Below are positions 35,559 to 44,657 of a stretch of DNA of 64,000 bases, piece after piece. The notes beneath the pieces are model-generated. The model searched no databases. It saw only the letters and a program-made list of their open reading frames with translations, and was not told where the DNA came from. How positions within the stretch are numbered: the stretch's first letter is position 1; every line of letters starts with the position of its first letter. The stretch spans positions 1,720,501 through 1,784,500 of the forward strand of contig NZ_FXAK01000007.1 of the NCBI RefSeq assembly GCF_900177515.1. Direction: 5' to 3'. Origin of the DNA: Azospirillum oryzae. GTDB taxonomy: Bacteria; Pseudomonadota; Alphaproteobacteria; Azospirillales; Azospirillaceae. Both the position numbers and the translations under genes were made by a program.

Positions 35559-35939
35559 TCAGGGTGCCGGGGAGGCAGTGGTGTCGGACTTGCCCTCGCC
35601 TGCCGCGGCGGGCTTTGCCGGCTCGGATTCGGCCAGGGCGGGGACGCCGGCGGGCTCGACCACGACCGGCAGCGGTGCCTTCGCGGCGCTCAGCGATGCG
35701 ACGGTGGCCTCCAGCGCGGCAAGCCGCTCGGCCATCGCCTCCTGCTCCTCGCGGGCCTTGGCGGCCATGGCGCGGACAGCCTCGTATTCCTCGCGGCTGA
35801 CGACGTCCATCCGTGACAGAACCCGTTCGAGCTGGGCCCGCAGTTGGCCTTCTGCCTCTTCGCGCAAGGACGAGAAGGCGCCGAGCGCGCCACCTGCCAC
35901 ACGGGCGAGGTCGTCCAAAATCCTGTTGTCCACCTGCAT
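35559..35939 (-). CDS. BMFP-domain protein, UbiK-like ubiquinone biosynthesis accessory factor
   Basis: This 126-residue protein has the BMFP (YqiC/UbiK) pattern: an N-terminal DDLARVAGGALGAFSSLREE, then a coiled coil with VLSRMDVVSREEYEAVRAM. The family assists aerobic ubiquinone synthesis (UbiK) and fuses membranes in vitro. The C-terminal 45 residues are a variable Ala/Pro/Glu-rich tail, longer than in E. coli. GGAAG lies 8 nt upstream of the ATG. It begins the minus-strand group that continues with the YbjN-like gene and proC, 215 bp downstream. Confidence 0.85.
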   Translation of the reverse strand: MQVDNRILDDLARVAGGALGAFSSLREEAEGQLRAQLERVLSRMDVVSREEYEAVRAMAAKAREEQEAMAERLAALEATVASLSAAKAPLPVVVEPAGVPALAESEPAKPAAAGEGKSDTTASPAP

Positions 35940-36049
35940 CGCTCTGACTTCCGGTTACCGTTCGTTCATTATGGACGCCGCGCGCGGCGACTTCAACGCC
36001 CTTGGAACGCCCGTGACCCTTGTGGGCAGGACGTCCTTTCGGCCGGGCC

Positions 36050-39000
36050 TTATTTGTTGGGCGCGGCTGCGTTGAAGTGGTCACGCAGAGCCTTCAGGTC
36101 CAGCGTCTGGGTCGGCGTGGCCCAGGGACCTGCCATGCGCAACGTCAGCGGCGGCAGATCGCCGTCCGCCTTCACCGCCAGGGTCAGCCCCAGATCCACC
36201 CGTTCCTCGGGAAGGGAGATCGTGCCGGTCAGCGTGCCGTCGGCCGGCGCGGTGGTCAGGCGTGCGTCCTCGGTGCGGATCTCTCCCTTGTCGACGACGA
36301 AGCGGGCATCCAGCCGGTCCAGCTTGGTCTCGCCGCCCTGCAGCGCGCCGGCGACGGCGCCCAGCACCTCCTGCGTGCGCTCGACCCCGGCAAGGCGGCT
36401 GCGCAATGCTCCGAGGTCGACGCCGCGCAGCACGCCGCCCGACGCCACCGCGCGGCCACGGCCGGTCAGGCTGCGCAGAAGCGCGTCGCCGCGGCCGCTG
36501 CCCGACAGGGTCACGTCCAGATCGACCGTGCCGCCGCTGAGGCCAAGCCCGGCGAAGCCCGACAGGGCGCCGCCCATGTCGGCCTTGATGACGGTGAGGT
36601 CGGCGTCGAGTTTCGGCGCCTGCCCCGGCGCGGCGGCGAGCCGGCCGCTGGCGCCGATCTGCCCGCCCTGCCACTCGCCGTCCAGTTGCTCCAGCGTTGC
36701 GACGCCGTTGTCGAGGGTGGCGCGCAACGCCGGCTGGACGATGCGCTGCCCCGCCACCGTCAGGGAGGTGGAGGTCAGGCCGAGCCGCCCATCCAGCGAC
36801 TGCATCCAACTGAGGTCCGACAGCGGGTCGGCTGGCGGCAGGTCGGCGGCGGGATCGGAGGCGACGTTGGCGGTGCGGCCGGCGCCGTCGCCGACCAGCG
36901 GCGCATTGCGCAGCCGGTCGAGATCGAGGTCGCCGGTCTGGATGTCGGCCTGGAAGGCGGCGCGCTCCGACTTGCGGTCGAGGGTCAGCCTGCCACGCAC
37001 GGGGATGCCGGCGACCAGCCCCTGGAGGTTCTTCAGGGCGGGAGACGATGCATTGCCCGACAGCTCTCCATAAAGGTCCAGCGGGCCATAGGCGCGGGCC
37101 AGACCGCTGTCGGTGAACAGGGCGGCGATGCGCCCCATCTCCGGATGGGTGACGCGCAGCTTCAGGTCGGCTTCGGGCTTGCGGTCGAGGCCGAGCAGGG
37201 CGCCGCCGGCCTCGGCCGTGCCGCCGAGCATGCCGGCCGAAGCCTCCACCGCCAGCCGCTCGCCGTCGCCGGCCAGCCGGGCCTTGACGCTGACCGCGCC
37301 CAGCCGTTCCGGCACCGGCAGGCCGGACGGCCAGGAGACGGCGCTGGGCAGGCCGCCGAGGGACTTGGCATCCGCCGCCAGGGCGAGGTTGACGCCGCGC
37401 AGCGGAATCAGGCTGGCGACCTGCCCGTCGATCCGCGCCTGCAGACCGGCGAGATCCTCCACCTTGGCCTCGCGCACCGTCAGCGCGCCGGAGGCGACCG
37501 TGGCGTCGAGGTGGAGCCCCTGGACCGGAAGGCCGCCGACCGTCAGCTGGCCGACCCGCAGATCGAGGTTGGCGTCGGCGAGGCCGAGCAGCCGCTGCGT
37601 GGTCTGTCCGCCGTCGGAGGCGGCGGCGCGCGGAGCCGGCTGGGGCTGGGCTTGAGTTTGGAGTGCGGGCTGCGTCGGAGCGGGATCGGCCGGCAAATAG
37701 CCGTCCAGGTTCAGGCGGTCCAGTTCCAGCCGGGCGCCGAAGGCGGGCCGGCCACGGTCGACATAGGCGACGGCGCCGCTGAGCCGGCTGCTGTCGAAGC
37801 GGAAATCCAGGCCTGACAGTTCGAAGCGATCGGCATGGCCCTGCAGCCGGGCCGACAGCGAGGCGCGTCGCAGCCGGTCGGCCGGGACGCCGCGCGGGTC
37901 CAGCTTCGCCCACTCCAGCAGCGCGCGAAGGTTGTCGGCATTCGCCTCCATCCGCAGGTCGAGCGTCGGCTGCCCGCCCGGCGTGGTCACTTCGCCCGCC
38001 GCGACGAAGTCGGAGCCGCCGGGCAGCAGCGCGCTGACCCGGTCGATGTTGAGCCGCCCGGCGGATAGGCTGGCCTCGATCCGGCCCTGGCGCACCACGC
38101 CGCGGTTGTAGCCGATGGCGTCGATGGCGACGTCCAGCTTCGCCTCCACGCCGGTCGGCAGCGCGAAGGACGGCAGCGGCGCCCGGTCGCCCGTGGCGCC
38201 CGCGGCACCGGCGGCGGGAGCCGGCGTGCCCCGGCCGCTGCCGCTGCCATTGCTCGCAGCGGCGCCGTTGCGCCCGCCCTGCGCCAGCCAGGCATCGAGA
38301 TCCAGCCGGTTGACGGCGAGGGTCAGTTCGGTGCGCGGACTCTCGCGCTTGGCCGGGTCGCCGGCGCGGAGCGTGGCGTTGCCGGTGGCCCGCGTGTCGC
38401 CCAGCTGCGCTTCCAGGCCGGAGAAGGTGGCGAGGCTGGTCCCCGCCTCCACCGTCGCACGCAGGCTGAAGGACTGGCTCAGCGCCGCGGGAGCCCAGCC
38501 GGAGGCGGGGGCGTCCACCAGCTTGGCGAAGTCGCTGCCCTCGGCCCGCAGGTCTCCCTGCACCTTGGACCCGCCGCCGGCATTGGTCCCGCCATTGCCG
38601 CCGGTCAGGATGCCGGCGAAGCGCAGGGTCGCGTCGGTGTGGGGCATCGACAGGGTGGCGCGCACCGGCACTGCCGCCCCTTCGGTGAAGCGGCCGGCCG
38701 TTGCCTCGCCATGCAGGGACAGGCCGCGCAGGCGGAAATCGCCCTGGAGCTGGAAGGGACCGTTCAGGCTGCCGGCGGCGATGCGGGCGTTCAGCTTCTC
38801 GACCGTCTCGGTCCGGCCGTTGCGGTCGTCGCGATAGATGATGGTGCCGTTGTCGATCATCACCTGATCGAAACTGACGGCGGAGACCAGCCCCTCGGCT
38901 GCACCCAGACCGTCACCGGCACGGGGGCCGGCGGTGGACAGGTCCCAGTTGATGCGGCCGTCCTTCAGCACCTCCACCACGAAGGTCGGTTCGACCAGCG

Positions 39001-39319
39001 CGATGCTCTCCACCTGGATGCGCCCGCCAAGCAGGGGGCCGAGCGCGACCCGGGCGTCCAGCTTCTTCAGGCGCAACATGTCGGGTTCGGCGGCGCCGGC
39101 GGCATTGGCGAGCCGGGCGTCGCGCACGGTCAGCGCCGGCGACGGCAGCAGCGTGAAGCCGACGTCGCCATGCAGCTCCACCTGCCGGCCGGTCGCCTGC
39201 GACACACGCTCGGCGATGGCGCCCTTGTAGGCGTTCCAGTCGATGAGGCTAGGCGCCGCCAACAGCAGGCCGGCCAGAACCGCCAGTCCGGCCAGTGCAG
39301 CGATCAGGATCTTCTTCAC
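36050..39319 (-). CDS. AsmA-family envelope protein
   Basis: This large AsmA-type protein has 1089 residues from the GTG at 39319. One N-terminal membrane helix (about 4-24, KKILIAALAGLAVLAGLLLA) is followed by SLIDWNAYKGAIAERVSQAT and GRQVELHGDVGF, the AsmA opening. The rest is repetitive beta-rich sequence with a typical C-terminal region (LDVTLSGSGRGDALLRSLTGR). AsmA-like proteins are thought to move phospholipids between the membranes. There is a Gly/Ala/Pro-rich low-complexity linker near residues 360-380 and 535-560. The frame is open upstream of the GTG but without homology. It is divergent from the DUF4169 gene. Confidence 0.88.
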   Translation of the reverse strand: MKKILIAALAGLAVLAGLLLAAPSLIDWNAYKGAIAERVSQATGRQVELHGDVGFTLLPSPALTVRDARLANAAGAAEPDMLRLKKLDARVALGPLLGGRIQVESIALVEPTFVVEVLKDGRINWDLSTAGPRAGDGLGAAEGLVSAVSFDQVMIDNGTIIYRDDRNGRTETVEKLNARIAAGSLNGPFQLQGDFRLRGLSLHGEATAGRFTEGAAVPVRATLSMPHTDATLRFAGILTGGNGGTNAGGGSKVQGDLRAEGSDFAKLVDAPASGWAPAALSQSFSLRATVEAGTSLATFSGLEAQLGDTRATGNATLRAGDPAKRESPRTELTLAVNRLDLDAWLAQGGRNGAAASNGSGSGRGTPAPAAGAAGATGDRAPLPSFALPTGVEAKLDVAIDAIGYNRGVVRQGRIEASLSAGRLNIDRVSALLPGGSDFVAAGEVTTPGGQPTLDLRMEANADNLRALLEWAKLDPRGVPADRLRRASLSARLQGHADRFELSGLDFRFDSSRLSGAVAYVDRGRPAFGARLELDRLNLDGYLPADPAPTQPALQTQAQPQPAPRAAASDGGQTTQRLLGLADANLDLRVGQLTVGGLPVQGLHLDATVASGALTVREAKVEDLAGLQARIDGQVASLIPLRGVNLALAADAKSLGGLPSAVSWPSGLPVPERLGAVSVKARLAGDGERLAVEASAGMLGGTAEAGGALLGLDRKPEADLKLRVTHPEMGRIAALFTDSGLARAYGPLDLYGELSGNASSPALKNLQGLVAGIPVRGRLTLDRKSERAAFQADIQTGDLDLDRLRNAPLVGDGAGRTANVASDPAADLPPADPLSDLSWMQSLDGRLGLTSTSLTVAGQRIVQPALRATLDNGVATLEQLDGEWQGGQIGASGRLAAAPGQAPKLDADLTVIKADMGGALSGFAGLGLSGGTVDLDVTLSGSGRGDALLRSLTGRGRAVASGGVLRGVDLGALRSRLAGVERTQEVLGAVAGALQGGETKLDRLDARFVVDKGEIRTEDARLTTAPADGTLTGTISLPEERVDLGLTLAVKADGDLPPLTLRMAGPWATPTQTLDLKALRDHFNAAAPNK

Positions 39320-39596
39320 CGGGTTTCCGCCTTCCCTGCGACCGGCCTTGTCGTCGGCCGCGCCCCTTTGCCACGTCGATACAAAGACTCGTTCCCCCCA
39401 CCCGCCGCACCGTCCACTTCCGGTGCGCGCCGTCCTTCGGTAAGCTAGCGCCCGCAGAAGAAACAAGCAATTTGGGCAATCCCACGGCCAAGTCGGGGCC
39501 GGCCCGAATTTTTTCCGCGAAATTTCCCGTCCGCCGACCGTCCCGACCGGCCGCGCGGCGCCCGAACCATTGAAATCAGCCACCGGAGACCGTGCC

Positions 39597-39779
39597 ATGG
39601 GCGACGTGGTCAACCTCAACCGTTTCCGCAAGACCCGCGACAAGGCCGAGCGCGCCAAGGAAGCCGAGGCGAATCGGGCCCGATTCGGCCGCACCAAGGC
39701 GGAGAAGGAGCGCGACCGCAAGGAGGCCGAGCGGCGAACTCAGACTTTGGACGGGCATAAGCTTGACGGGGAGGACTGA
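39597..39779 (+). CDS. DUF4169 family small basic protein
   Basis: This 60-residue, strongly charged Lys/Arg/Glu-rich protein opens with MGDVVNLNRFRK, the mark of DUF4169, followed by a long helix (RTKAEKERDRKEAERRT). Function unknown. In several alphaproteobacteria this gene lies next to a ribbon-helix-helix gene and fumC; here those two lie 17 kb away. GGAG is 8 nt upstream of the ATG. Confidence 0.88.
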   Translation: MGDVVNLNRFRKTRDKAERAKEAEANRARFGRTKAEKERDRKEAERRTQTLDGHKLDGED

Positions 39780-39956
39780 CGTCGTCCGCCGAAAGGACGG
39801 AAAAGACCAAGCTTGGGGGTGGGAATAACCTCAGCGTTATTGTTACTATTGGATATACCGATAGTTCCCTATTGCGACTATCAGCGCGACTGTGTGAGAG
39901 TTCCCTCATGAGCGCCGGCGGGCGCTGTCCTTGGGTTCTTGGGGAGGGCCGTCATC

Positions 39957-40769
39957 ATGGTCGACATGACGTCGTTTCGCGGGCCTGCACACACGCCACA
40001 GACGCATACCCCGGCTTGGCTTCCGCCGATCCGGTCGGTCGAGATGGACCGTCCGTGGGTCTGGCTGGCGTCGGCCTGGCAGGACATGATGGCGGCGCCC
40101 GGCATCAGCTTCGCCTATGGCGCGCTGGCGGTGATCTCCAGCTTCGTCCTCGTGGTCGGGCTGGCGACGCTGGACATGGAGTATCTGCTGCTGCCGATGG
40201 CGGCGGGCTTCATGCTGGTCGGTCCGCTGTTCGCGGTCGGGCTGTACGAGACCAGCCGGCTGCTGGAACTGGGGGAACGGCCGACCTTCGGCAAAGTGGT
40301 GGCCGCCTATCGCCGCAACGGCGTGCAGATCGCCGGGATCGGCATGGTCCTGATGCTGGCGATGCTGGCCTGGATCCGCGTCGCCTTCCTGATCTTCGCC
40401 CTGTTCTTCTCCGGCGAGCCGCCGGCGCTGGACCAACTGGTCGACCGCATCTTCTTCTCGGCGGAGACGATTCCGTTCCTGCTGACCGGGACGGTGTTCG
40501 GCGGGATCATCGCCACCGCGGTGTTCTCCATCGCCGTGGTGTCGGTGCCGATGCTGCTGGACCGCGAGACCGACGTCTTCACTGCCATGGCGACCAGCAT
40601 CGCCGTGGTGCGCGCCAACATCAAGCCGATGATCGCCTGGGGCTTCCTGATCGCGCTGTTCATGAGCGCCGGGATGGTCACCGCCTTCCTCGGGCTGGCG
40701 ATCGCCCTGCCGGTGATCGGGCACGCGTCGTGGCACTGCTACCGCGATCTGGTCGGCATCGGGCGGTAA
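39957..40769 (+). CDS. DUF2189 integral membrane protein
   Basis: This 270-residue protein has an N-terminal cytoplasmic segment of about 55 residues, then about six membrane helices (LAVISSFVLVVGLATL is the first, LIALFMSAGMVTAFLGLAIA the last). PLFAVGLYETSRLLELGE after helix 2 is characteristic of DUF2189, often noted near cytochrome oxidase genes, but its role is unknown. The ATG at 39957 is chosen because GGGAGG lies 9 nt upstream. The short preceding leader (39780-39956) is AT-rich and likely holds the promoter. Confidence 0.87.
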   Translation: MVDMTSFRGPAHTPQTHTPAWLPPIRSVEMDRPWVWLASAWQDMMAAPGISFAYGALAVISSFVLVVGLATLDMEYLLLPMAAGFMLVGPLFAVGLYETSRLLELGERPTFGKVVAAYRRNGVQIAGIGMVLMLAMLAWIRVAFLIFALFFSGEPPALDQLVDRIFFSAETIPFLLTGTVFGGIIATAVFSIAVVSVPMLLDRETDVFTAMATSIAVVRANIKPMIAWGFLIALFMSAGMVTAFLGLAIALPVIGHASWHCYRDLVGIGR

Positions 40770-40787
40770 GATAAATACTTGGAAATC

Positions 40788-40823
40788 AAGGCCCTTCCCC
40801 CCGGCGGGAAGGGCCTTTTCCTT
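40788..40823. terminator. Bidirectional terminator
   Basis: A perfect 12-bp stem AAGGCCCTTCCC/GGGAAGGGCCTT with loop CCCGGC is followed by TTCCTTT. It lies between the convergent DUF2189 and DUF1192 genes and can serve both. Confidence 0.85.
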
Positions 40824-40830
40824 TGGCCCC

Positions 40831-41028
40831 TCAGCCCTTCCTGAAGAAGGCCTCGGCCGCCGATTTCTGCGCCTGCTTGGCGGCGATGGCGGCGCGTGCG
40901 CGGGCGATCTCCGCCTCCAGCGTGGCAATGTAGGCCTCGATCTCGGCCACGCCCATCACGGTCAGGTCCTTGGGCGCCGGCTTGGCCTTGCGCGGTTCCA
41001 GATCCTCGAAACGGTCGTCGATGGCCAT
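40831..41028 (-). CDS. DUF1192 domain small protein
   Basis: This 65-residue protein opens with MAIDDRFEDLEPRK, then MGVAEIEAYIATLEAEIARA, the DUF1192 hallmark, and ends in a Lys/Gly tail (AAEAFFRKG). It is predicted to be a coiled coil of unknown function and is widespread in alphaproteobacteria, commonly next to a quinone oxidoreductase gene, as here (divergent). Confidence 0.92.
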   Translation of the reverse strand: MAIDDRFEDLEPRKAKPAPKDLTVMGVAEIEAYIATLEAEIARARAAIAAKQAQKSAAEAFFRKG

Positions 41029-41166
41029 GGTGTGGGTCCCTCCCCTGCCGCGTGGTTCGCCTTGTCAGGCCGGTCCGGCAAATCTACCTTTCGCACCGGA
41101 CAATGCCAACGTGCCGGTGCCGTCAGGCCCTGGAACGGACAGACAAAAATGGAAGGGACGACCGCC

Positions 41167-42183
41167 ATGGGCCTTGCCTTGCCCGACAGCATGCGCTGCG
41201 TCGAGATCACCCAGCCCGGAGGGCCGGAGGTGCTGCGCCCGACCCGCCGCCCGGCCCCGGTGCCTGGCCCCGGCGAAATCCTTGTGGAGGTCGCGGCCGC
41301 CGGTGTGAACCGCCCCGACACGCTGCAGCGCCAGGGCCGCTACGACCCGCCGCCGGGCGCGTCCGACCTGCCGGGGCTGGAACTGTCCGGCACGGTGATC
41401 GCCATCGGCGAAGGCGTCGAGACCTGGGCCAGCGGCGACAAGGTCTGCGCGCTGGTTGCCGGCGGCGGCTACGCCGAATACTGCGTGGTGCCGGCGGTGC
41501 AGGCCCTGCCCGTCCCGGCCCCGCTGTCGATGGTCGAGGCGGCGGCGGTGCCGGAGACCTTCTTCACCGTCTGGACCAACGTGTTCGAACGCGGCGCCTT
41601 GAAGCGCGGCGAGACGCTGCTGATCCATGGCGGCTCGAGCGGCATCGGCACCACGGCGATCCAACTGGCCAAGGCCTTCGGCGCCACGGTGTTCACCACC
41701 GCCGGCAGCGACGACAAGTGCCGCGCCTGCGAGGACCTCGGCGCCGATCGGGCCATCAACTACAAGACCGAGGATTTCGTCGCGGTGATCCGCGAGGCGA
41801 CCGGTGGGCGCGGAGTCGACGTCGTGCTGGACATGGTCGGCGGCGATTACATCGCCCGCGACATCGACATCATGGCGGTGGACGGCCGCCACGTCTCCAT
41901 CGCCTTCCTGCAGGGGTCGAAGGTGTCGCTGAACATGGCGCCGGTGATGACCAAGCGGCTGACGCTGACCGGTTCGACGCTGCGCGCCCGTCCGGTGGCG
42001 GAGAAGGGCCGCATCGCCGGGGCGTTGCGCGAGCATGTCTTGCCGCTGCTGGAGTCCGGCGGCATCAAGCCGCAGATCCACGCTACCTTCCCGCTGGATC
42101 AGGCGGACGAGGCGCACCGGCTGATGGAAAGCAGCGCGCATATCGGCAAGATCGTGCTGACGGTGGGGCCGGAGTCGGCCTGA
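41167..42183 (+). CDS. NAD(P)H quinone oxidoreductase (PIG3 family)
   Basis: This 338-residue zinc-free member of the medium-chain dehydrogenase family reduces quinones with NADPH. It carries AAAGVNRPDTLQRQGRYDPP, the nucleotide-binding stretch LLIHGGSSGIGTTAIQLAKA and the late TLRARPVAEKG, all typical of the PIG3/TIGR02824 type. The catalytic zinc ligands of alcohol dehydrogenases are absent. The start is the ATG at 41167, with GGAAGGG 9 nt upstream; an ATG at 41149 is also in frame but overlaps this site. It is divergent from the DUF1192 gene. Confidence 0.9.
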   Translation: MGLALPDSMRCVEITQPGGPEVLRPTRRPAPVPGPGEILVEVAAAGVNRPDTLQRQGRYDPPPGASDLPGLELSGTVIAIGEGVETWASGDKVCALVAGGGYAEYCVVPAVQALPVPAPLSMVEAAAVPETFFTVWTNVFERGALKRGETLLIHGGSSGIGTTAIQLAKAFGATVFTTAGSDDKCRACEDLGADRAINYKTEDFVAVIREATGGRGVDVVLDMVGGDYIARDIDIMAVDGRHVSIAFLQGSKVSLNMAPVMTKRLTLTGSTLRARPVAEKGRIAGALREHVLPLLESGGIKPQIHATFPLDQADEAHRLMESSAHIGKIVLTVGPESA

Positions 42184-42339
42184 TTTTGCGCTTTTCTTCA
42201 CCGTATGGGCGCCGTCGGGCTTGCCATCTGCTGCCAAGACAGGTTAGCAGAGGCGAGCGGGCGGCCGGGATTTCCCGGTGCGCCTGCGCAAGCATGCTTA
42301 CGCGGACCGGTATTCGCCCTATATCGTGGTGACGAGAAT

Positions 42340-42384
42340 GGGGCGGCCGCCACGGGGGTGACCCTGGGGCCGCGAAGCCGCCCC
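42340..42384 (+). promoter_or_regulatory. Stem-loop in the trcR upstream region
   Basis: GGGGCGGC (42340-42347) and GCCGCCCC (42377-42384) form a perfect 8-bp stem around a 29-nt loop that can fold further. No T tract follows. Confidence 0.4.
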
Positions 42385-42409
42385 CGCGCCGCATAACCAG
42401 TTCGAACGG

Positions 42410-42442
42410 CCGGCCGCACCACCCGCCAGCGGGTGCGGCCGG
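42410..42442 (+). promoter_or_regulatory. Strong hairpin just upstream of the trcR ribosome site
   Basis: CCGGCCGCACC and GGTGCGGCCGG form a perfect 11-bp GC stem with an 11-nt loop. It ends 13 nt before the AGGAGGG ribosome site. No T tract follows, so a leader structure is more likely than a terminator. Confidence 0.5.
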
Positions 42443-42465
42443 TGAAGAGTTTGTCAGGAGGGATG

Positions 42466-43080
42466 ATGGCACTGCCCTTGATGCCGAAAGCGACTGCCGT
42501 CTGGCTGGTCGAGAACACGTCCTTGTCCTTCGAGCAGATCGCCGCCTTCTGCGGAATGCATTCGCTGGAAGTCCAGGCCATCGCCGACGGCGAGGTCGCG
42601 GTCGGTATGGTGGGGCTGGACCCCATCGCCAACGGCCAGCTGACCAAGCAGGAAATTGAGCGTTGCGAGAAGAACCAGGACCTGCGCCTGAAGCTTCTGG
42701 TCGCCGACCTTCCGCAGGTCGCCTCCCGGTCCAAGGGTCCGCGCTATACCCCGATCACCAAGCGCGGCGACAAGCCCGACGCCATCGCCTGGCTGCTGAA
42801 GCACCATCCGGAGCTGTCGGACGCCCAGATCTGCCGCCTGATCGGCACCACCAAGCCGACCATCGCCGCGGTGCGCGACCGCACCCACTGGAACGTCGCC
42901 AACATCAAGCCGCGCGGTCCGGTGATGCTGGGCCTCTGCTCGCAGCGCGAGCTGGAAGAGGCGCTGGCGCTCGCCATCCGCCGCGGCGGCGTGCCCCGTC
43001 CGCCGGAGGAAGCCGCCGAGGACTTCTATGGCGAGAACCGCGACGACGACAGCTATTCCGAACAGGAAGACGCGCACTGA
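42466..43080 (+). CDS. trcR: DUF1013 cell-cycle regulator TrcR
   Basis: This 204-residue protein belongs to DUF1013, named cell-cycle transcriptional regulator TrcR in alphaproteobacteria. Two helix-turn-helix-like parts are visible: SLSFEQIAAFCGMHSLEVQ near the start and LSDAQICRLIGTTKPTIAAV in the middle, the latter followed by RDRTHWNVANIKPRGP. The C-terminal tail is very acidic. The ATG at 42466 fits the family start MALPLMPKATAVWLVENT, and the AGGAGGG box overlaps the alternative ATG at 42463. Two strong hairpins precede it. It is followed by ubiX. Confidence 0.9.
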   Translation: MALPLMPKATAVWLVENTSLSFEQIAAFCGMHSLEVQAIADGEVAVGMVGLDPIANGQLTKQEIERCEKNQDLRLKLLVADLPQVASRSKGPRYTPITKRGDKPDAIAWLLKHHPELSDAQICRLIGTTKPTIAAVRDRTHWNVANIKPRGPVMLGLCSQRELEEALALAIRRGGVPRPPEEAAEDFYGENRDDDSYSEQEDAH

Positions 43081-43090
43081 GGGATTGGTT

Positions 43091-43113
43091 CCCTCTCCCG
43101 TCCCGGGAGAGGG
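43091..43113. repeat. Palindromic CCCTCTCCC repeat
   Basis: CCCTCTCCC-N5-GGGAGAGGG is a perfect 9-bp dyad in the trcR-ubiX gap, of the same family as those at 23211, 62914 and 62983. Confidence 0.6.
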
Positions 43114-43138
43114 CCTTGATGAGGGCGCGAATGCACCC

Positions 43139-43732
43139 ATGACCGATTCCGCCACCCCCCGGCCCCGGCTCGTCGTTGGCATCAGCGGCGCGTCGGGGGT
43201 GATCTATGGCATCCGCATGCTGCAGACGCTGCGGCGGACCGGGGTCGAATCGCATCTGGTCGTCAGCCGCTCCGCCGAGGTCACGCTGGCGCATGAGAGC
43301 AGCATGAAGGTGGCGGAACTGCGGGCGCTGGCCGATGTCAGCTATGCCGCCGCCGATATCGGCGCGGCGGTGTCCAGCGGCAGTTTCCGCACGCTGGGCA
43401 TGGTGGTCGCCCCCTGCTCCGTCCGCACGATGAGCGAGATCGCCAGCGGCGTTACCTCCACCCTGCTGACGCGGGCGGCCGACGTGGCGCTGAAGGAACG
43501 GCGGCGGCTGGTGCTGATGGTGCGGGAGACGCCGCTGCATCTGGGCCATCTGCGCACCATGACCGCGCTGGCCGAGATGGGCGCGGTGATCGCGCCGCCG
43601 GTCCCTGCTTTCTATGCCAAGCCACAGAACATCGACGATCTGGTCGACCATTCGGTCGGGCGGGTGCTGGACCTGTTCGGACTGGACGCCGGCAACCTGC
43701 GGCGGTGGGGCGAACGACCGGAAGAAGCTTGA
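43139..43732 (+). CDS. ubiX: Flavin prenyltransferase UbiX
   Basis: UbiX prenylates FMN to make the cofactor of the decarboxylase UbiD in ubiquinone synthesis. The 197-residue product has the flavoprotein opening LVVGISGASGVIYGIRML, the central VVAPCSVRTMSEIASGVT and LVLMVRETPLHLGHLRTM, all matching the family. The ATG at 43139 gives the typical start. The frame is open further upstream over the trcR end. No ubiD gene is adjacent. Confidence 0.95.
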   Translation: MTDSATPRPRLVVGISGASGVIYGIRMLQTLRRTGVESHLVVSRSAEVTLAHESSMKVAELRALADVSYAAADIGAAVSSGSFRTLGMVVAPCSVRTMSEIASGVTSTLLTRAADVALKERRRLVLMVRETPLHLGHLRTMTALAEMGAVIAPPVPAFYAKPQNIDDLVDHSVGRVLDLFGLDAGNLRRWGERPEEA

Positions 43733-43876
43733 CCCGGAACCGCCGACGACGCCTTGTTGCGGCACCGCCCAACAGGTGGCTTGGTGCGCGGACGCAATGC
43801 CGTTATACCGCTGTCGAACAATCATGATGCAGAGCCGGCAACGCCGCCGGCCGGCAGCAACGGGAACAGGCCGACC

Positions 43877-44557
43877 ATGCCCTTCAGCAGCAAACCGAGC
43901 GAGCCCATCCGCCAGCTTCTGGCCGGCATCAAGTCCTTCCGCGCCCGTTACTACGAGCGGCGTCCCGACAGCATGCGGCAATTGGTGACCGAAGGGCAGC
44001 ACCCGGAGGTGCTGGTGATCGGCTGTTCGGACAGCCGCGTCGATCCCGCCCTGCTGACCACCGCGGAGCCGGGCGAGCTGTTCGTCGTGCGCAACGTCGC
44101 CAACCTCGTCCCGCCTTATCAGCCCGACGGCGCCTATCACGGCACCTCGGCCGCCATCGAATATGCGGTCAAGTCGCTGAAGGTGTCGGAGATCATCGTG
44201 CTGGGCCATGCCCAATGCGGTGGCATCCAGGGCCTGATCCGGCTGCGCGCCGGCCAGAAGTCGGACGACGATTTCGTTTCCCCCTGGGTGTCGATCGCCG
44301 GTTCGGCGCTCGACCCCTATGTCGGGCCGGAAGGCTCCGAACAGGCGCGGGCCGATGCGGAAAAGCTGCAGGCCACCCCGGCGGTGATCGAGCGGGCGGC
44401 GGTTCGCGCGTCGGTCGACAATTTGATGACCTTCCCCTTCGTGCGCGAGGGGGTGGAAGCCGGCACACTGAACATCCATGGCTGGTGGTTCGACATCCAG
44501 ACCGGCGAAATGTGGGCGATCAATCCCACCACCCGCCTGTTCCAGCCGTTCGAGTAA
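43877..44557 (+). CDS. Beta-class carbonic anhydrase
   Basis: This zinc enzyme interconverts CO2 and bicarbonate. The 226-residue product shows the zinc ligands in VIGCSDSRVDP (Cys, with the paired Asp-Arg) and LGHAQCGGIQGL (His and Cys). The active-site stretch VVRNVANLVPPY also fits, and the C-terminus has the typical LNIHGWWFDIQTGEMW. The ATG at 43877 has AGG 6 nt upstream. It lies 144 bp after ubiX and may be separately transcribed. Confidence 0.94.
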   Translation: MPFSSKPSEPIRQLLAGIKSFRARYYERRPDSMRQLVTEGQHPEVLVIGCSDSRVDPALLTTAEPGELFVVRNVANLVPPYQPDGAYHGTSAAIEYAVKSLKVSEIIVLGHAQCGGIQGLIRLRAGQKSDDDFVSPWVSIAGSALDPYVGPEGSEQARADAEKLQATPAVIERAAVRASVDNLMTFPFVREGVEAGTLNIHGWWFDIQTGEMWAINPTTRLFQPFE

Positions 44558-44657
44558 CGATCAGCCAAAGAGTCGGCGCGGGAATTTCCCGGTGCCCTGC
44601 CCTGTTGAAGGCGAAGGAACGTTTTTTCTTCGCCAACACCAACCGGGAAGGGATGCC

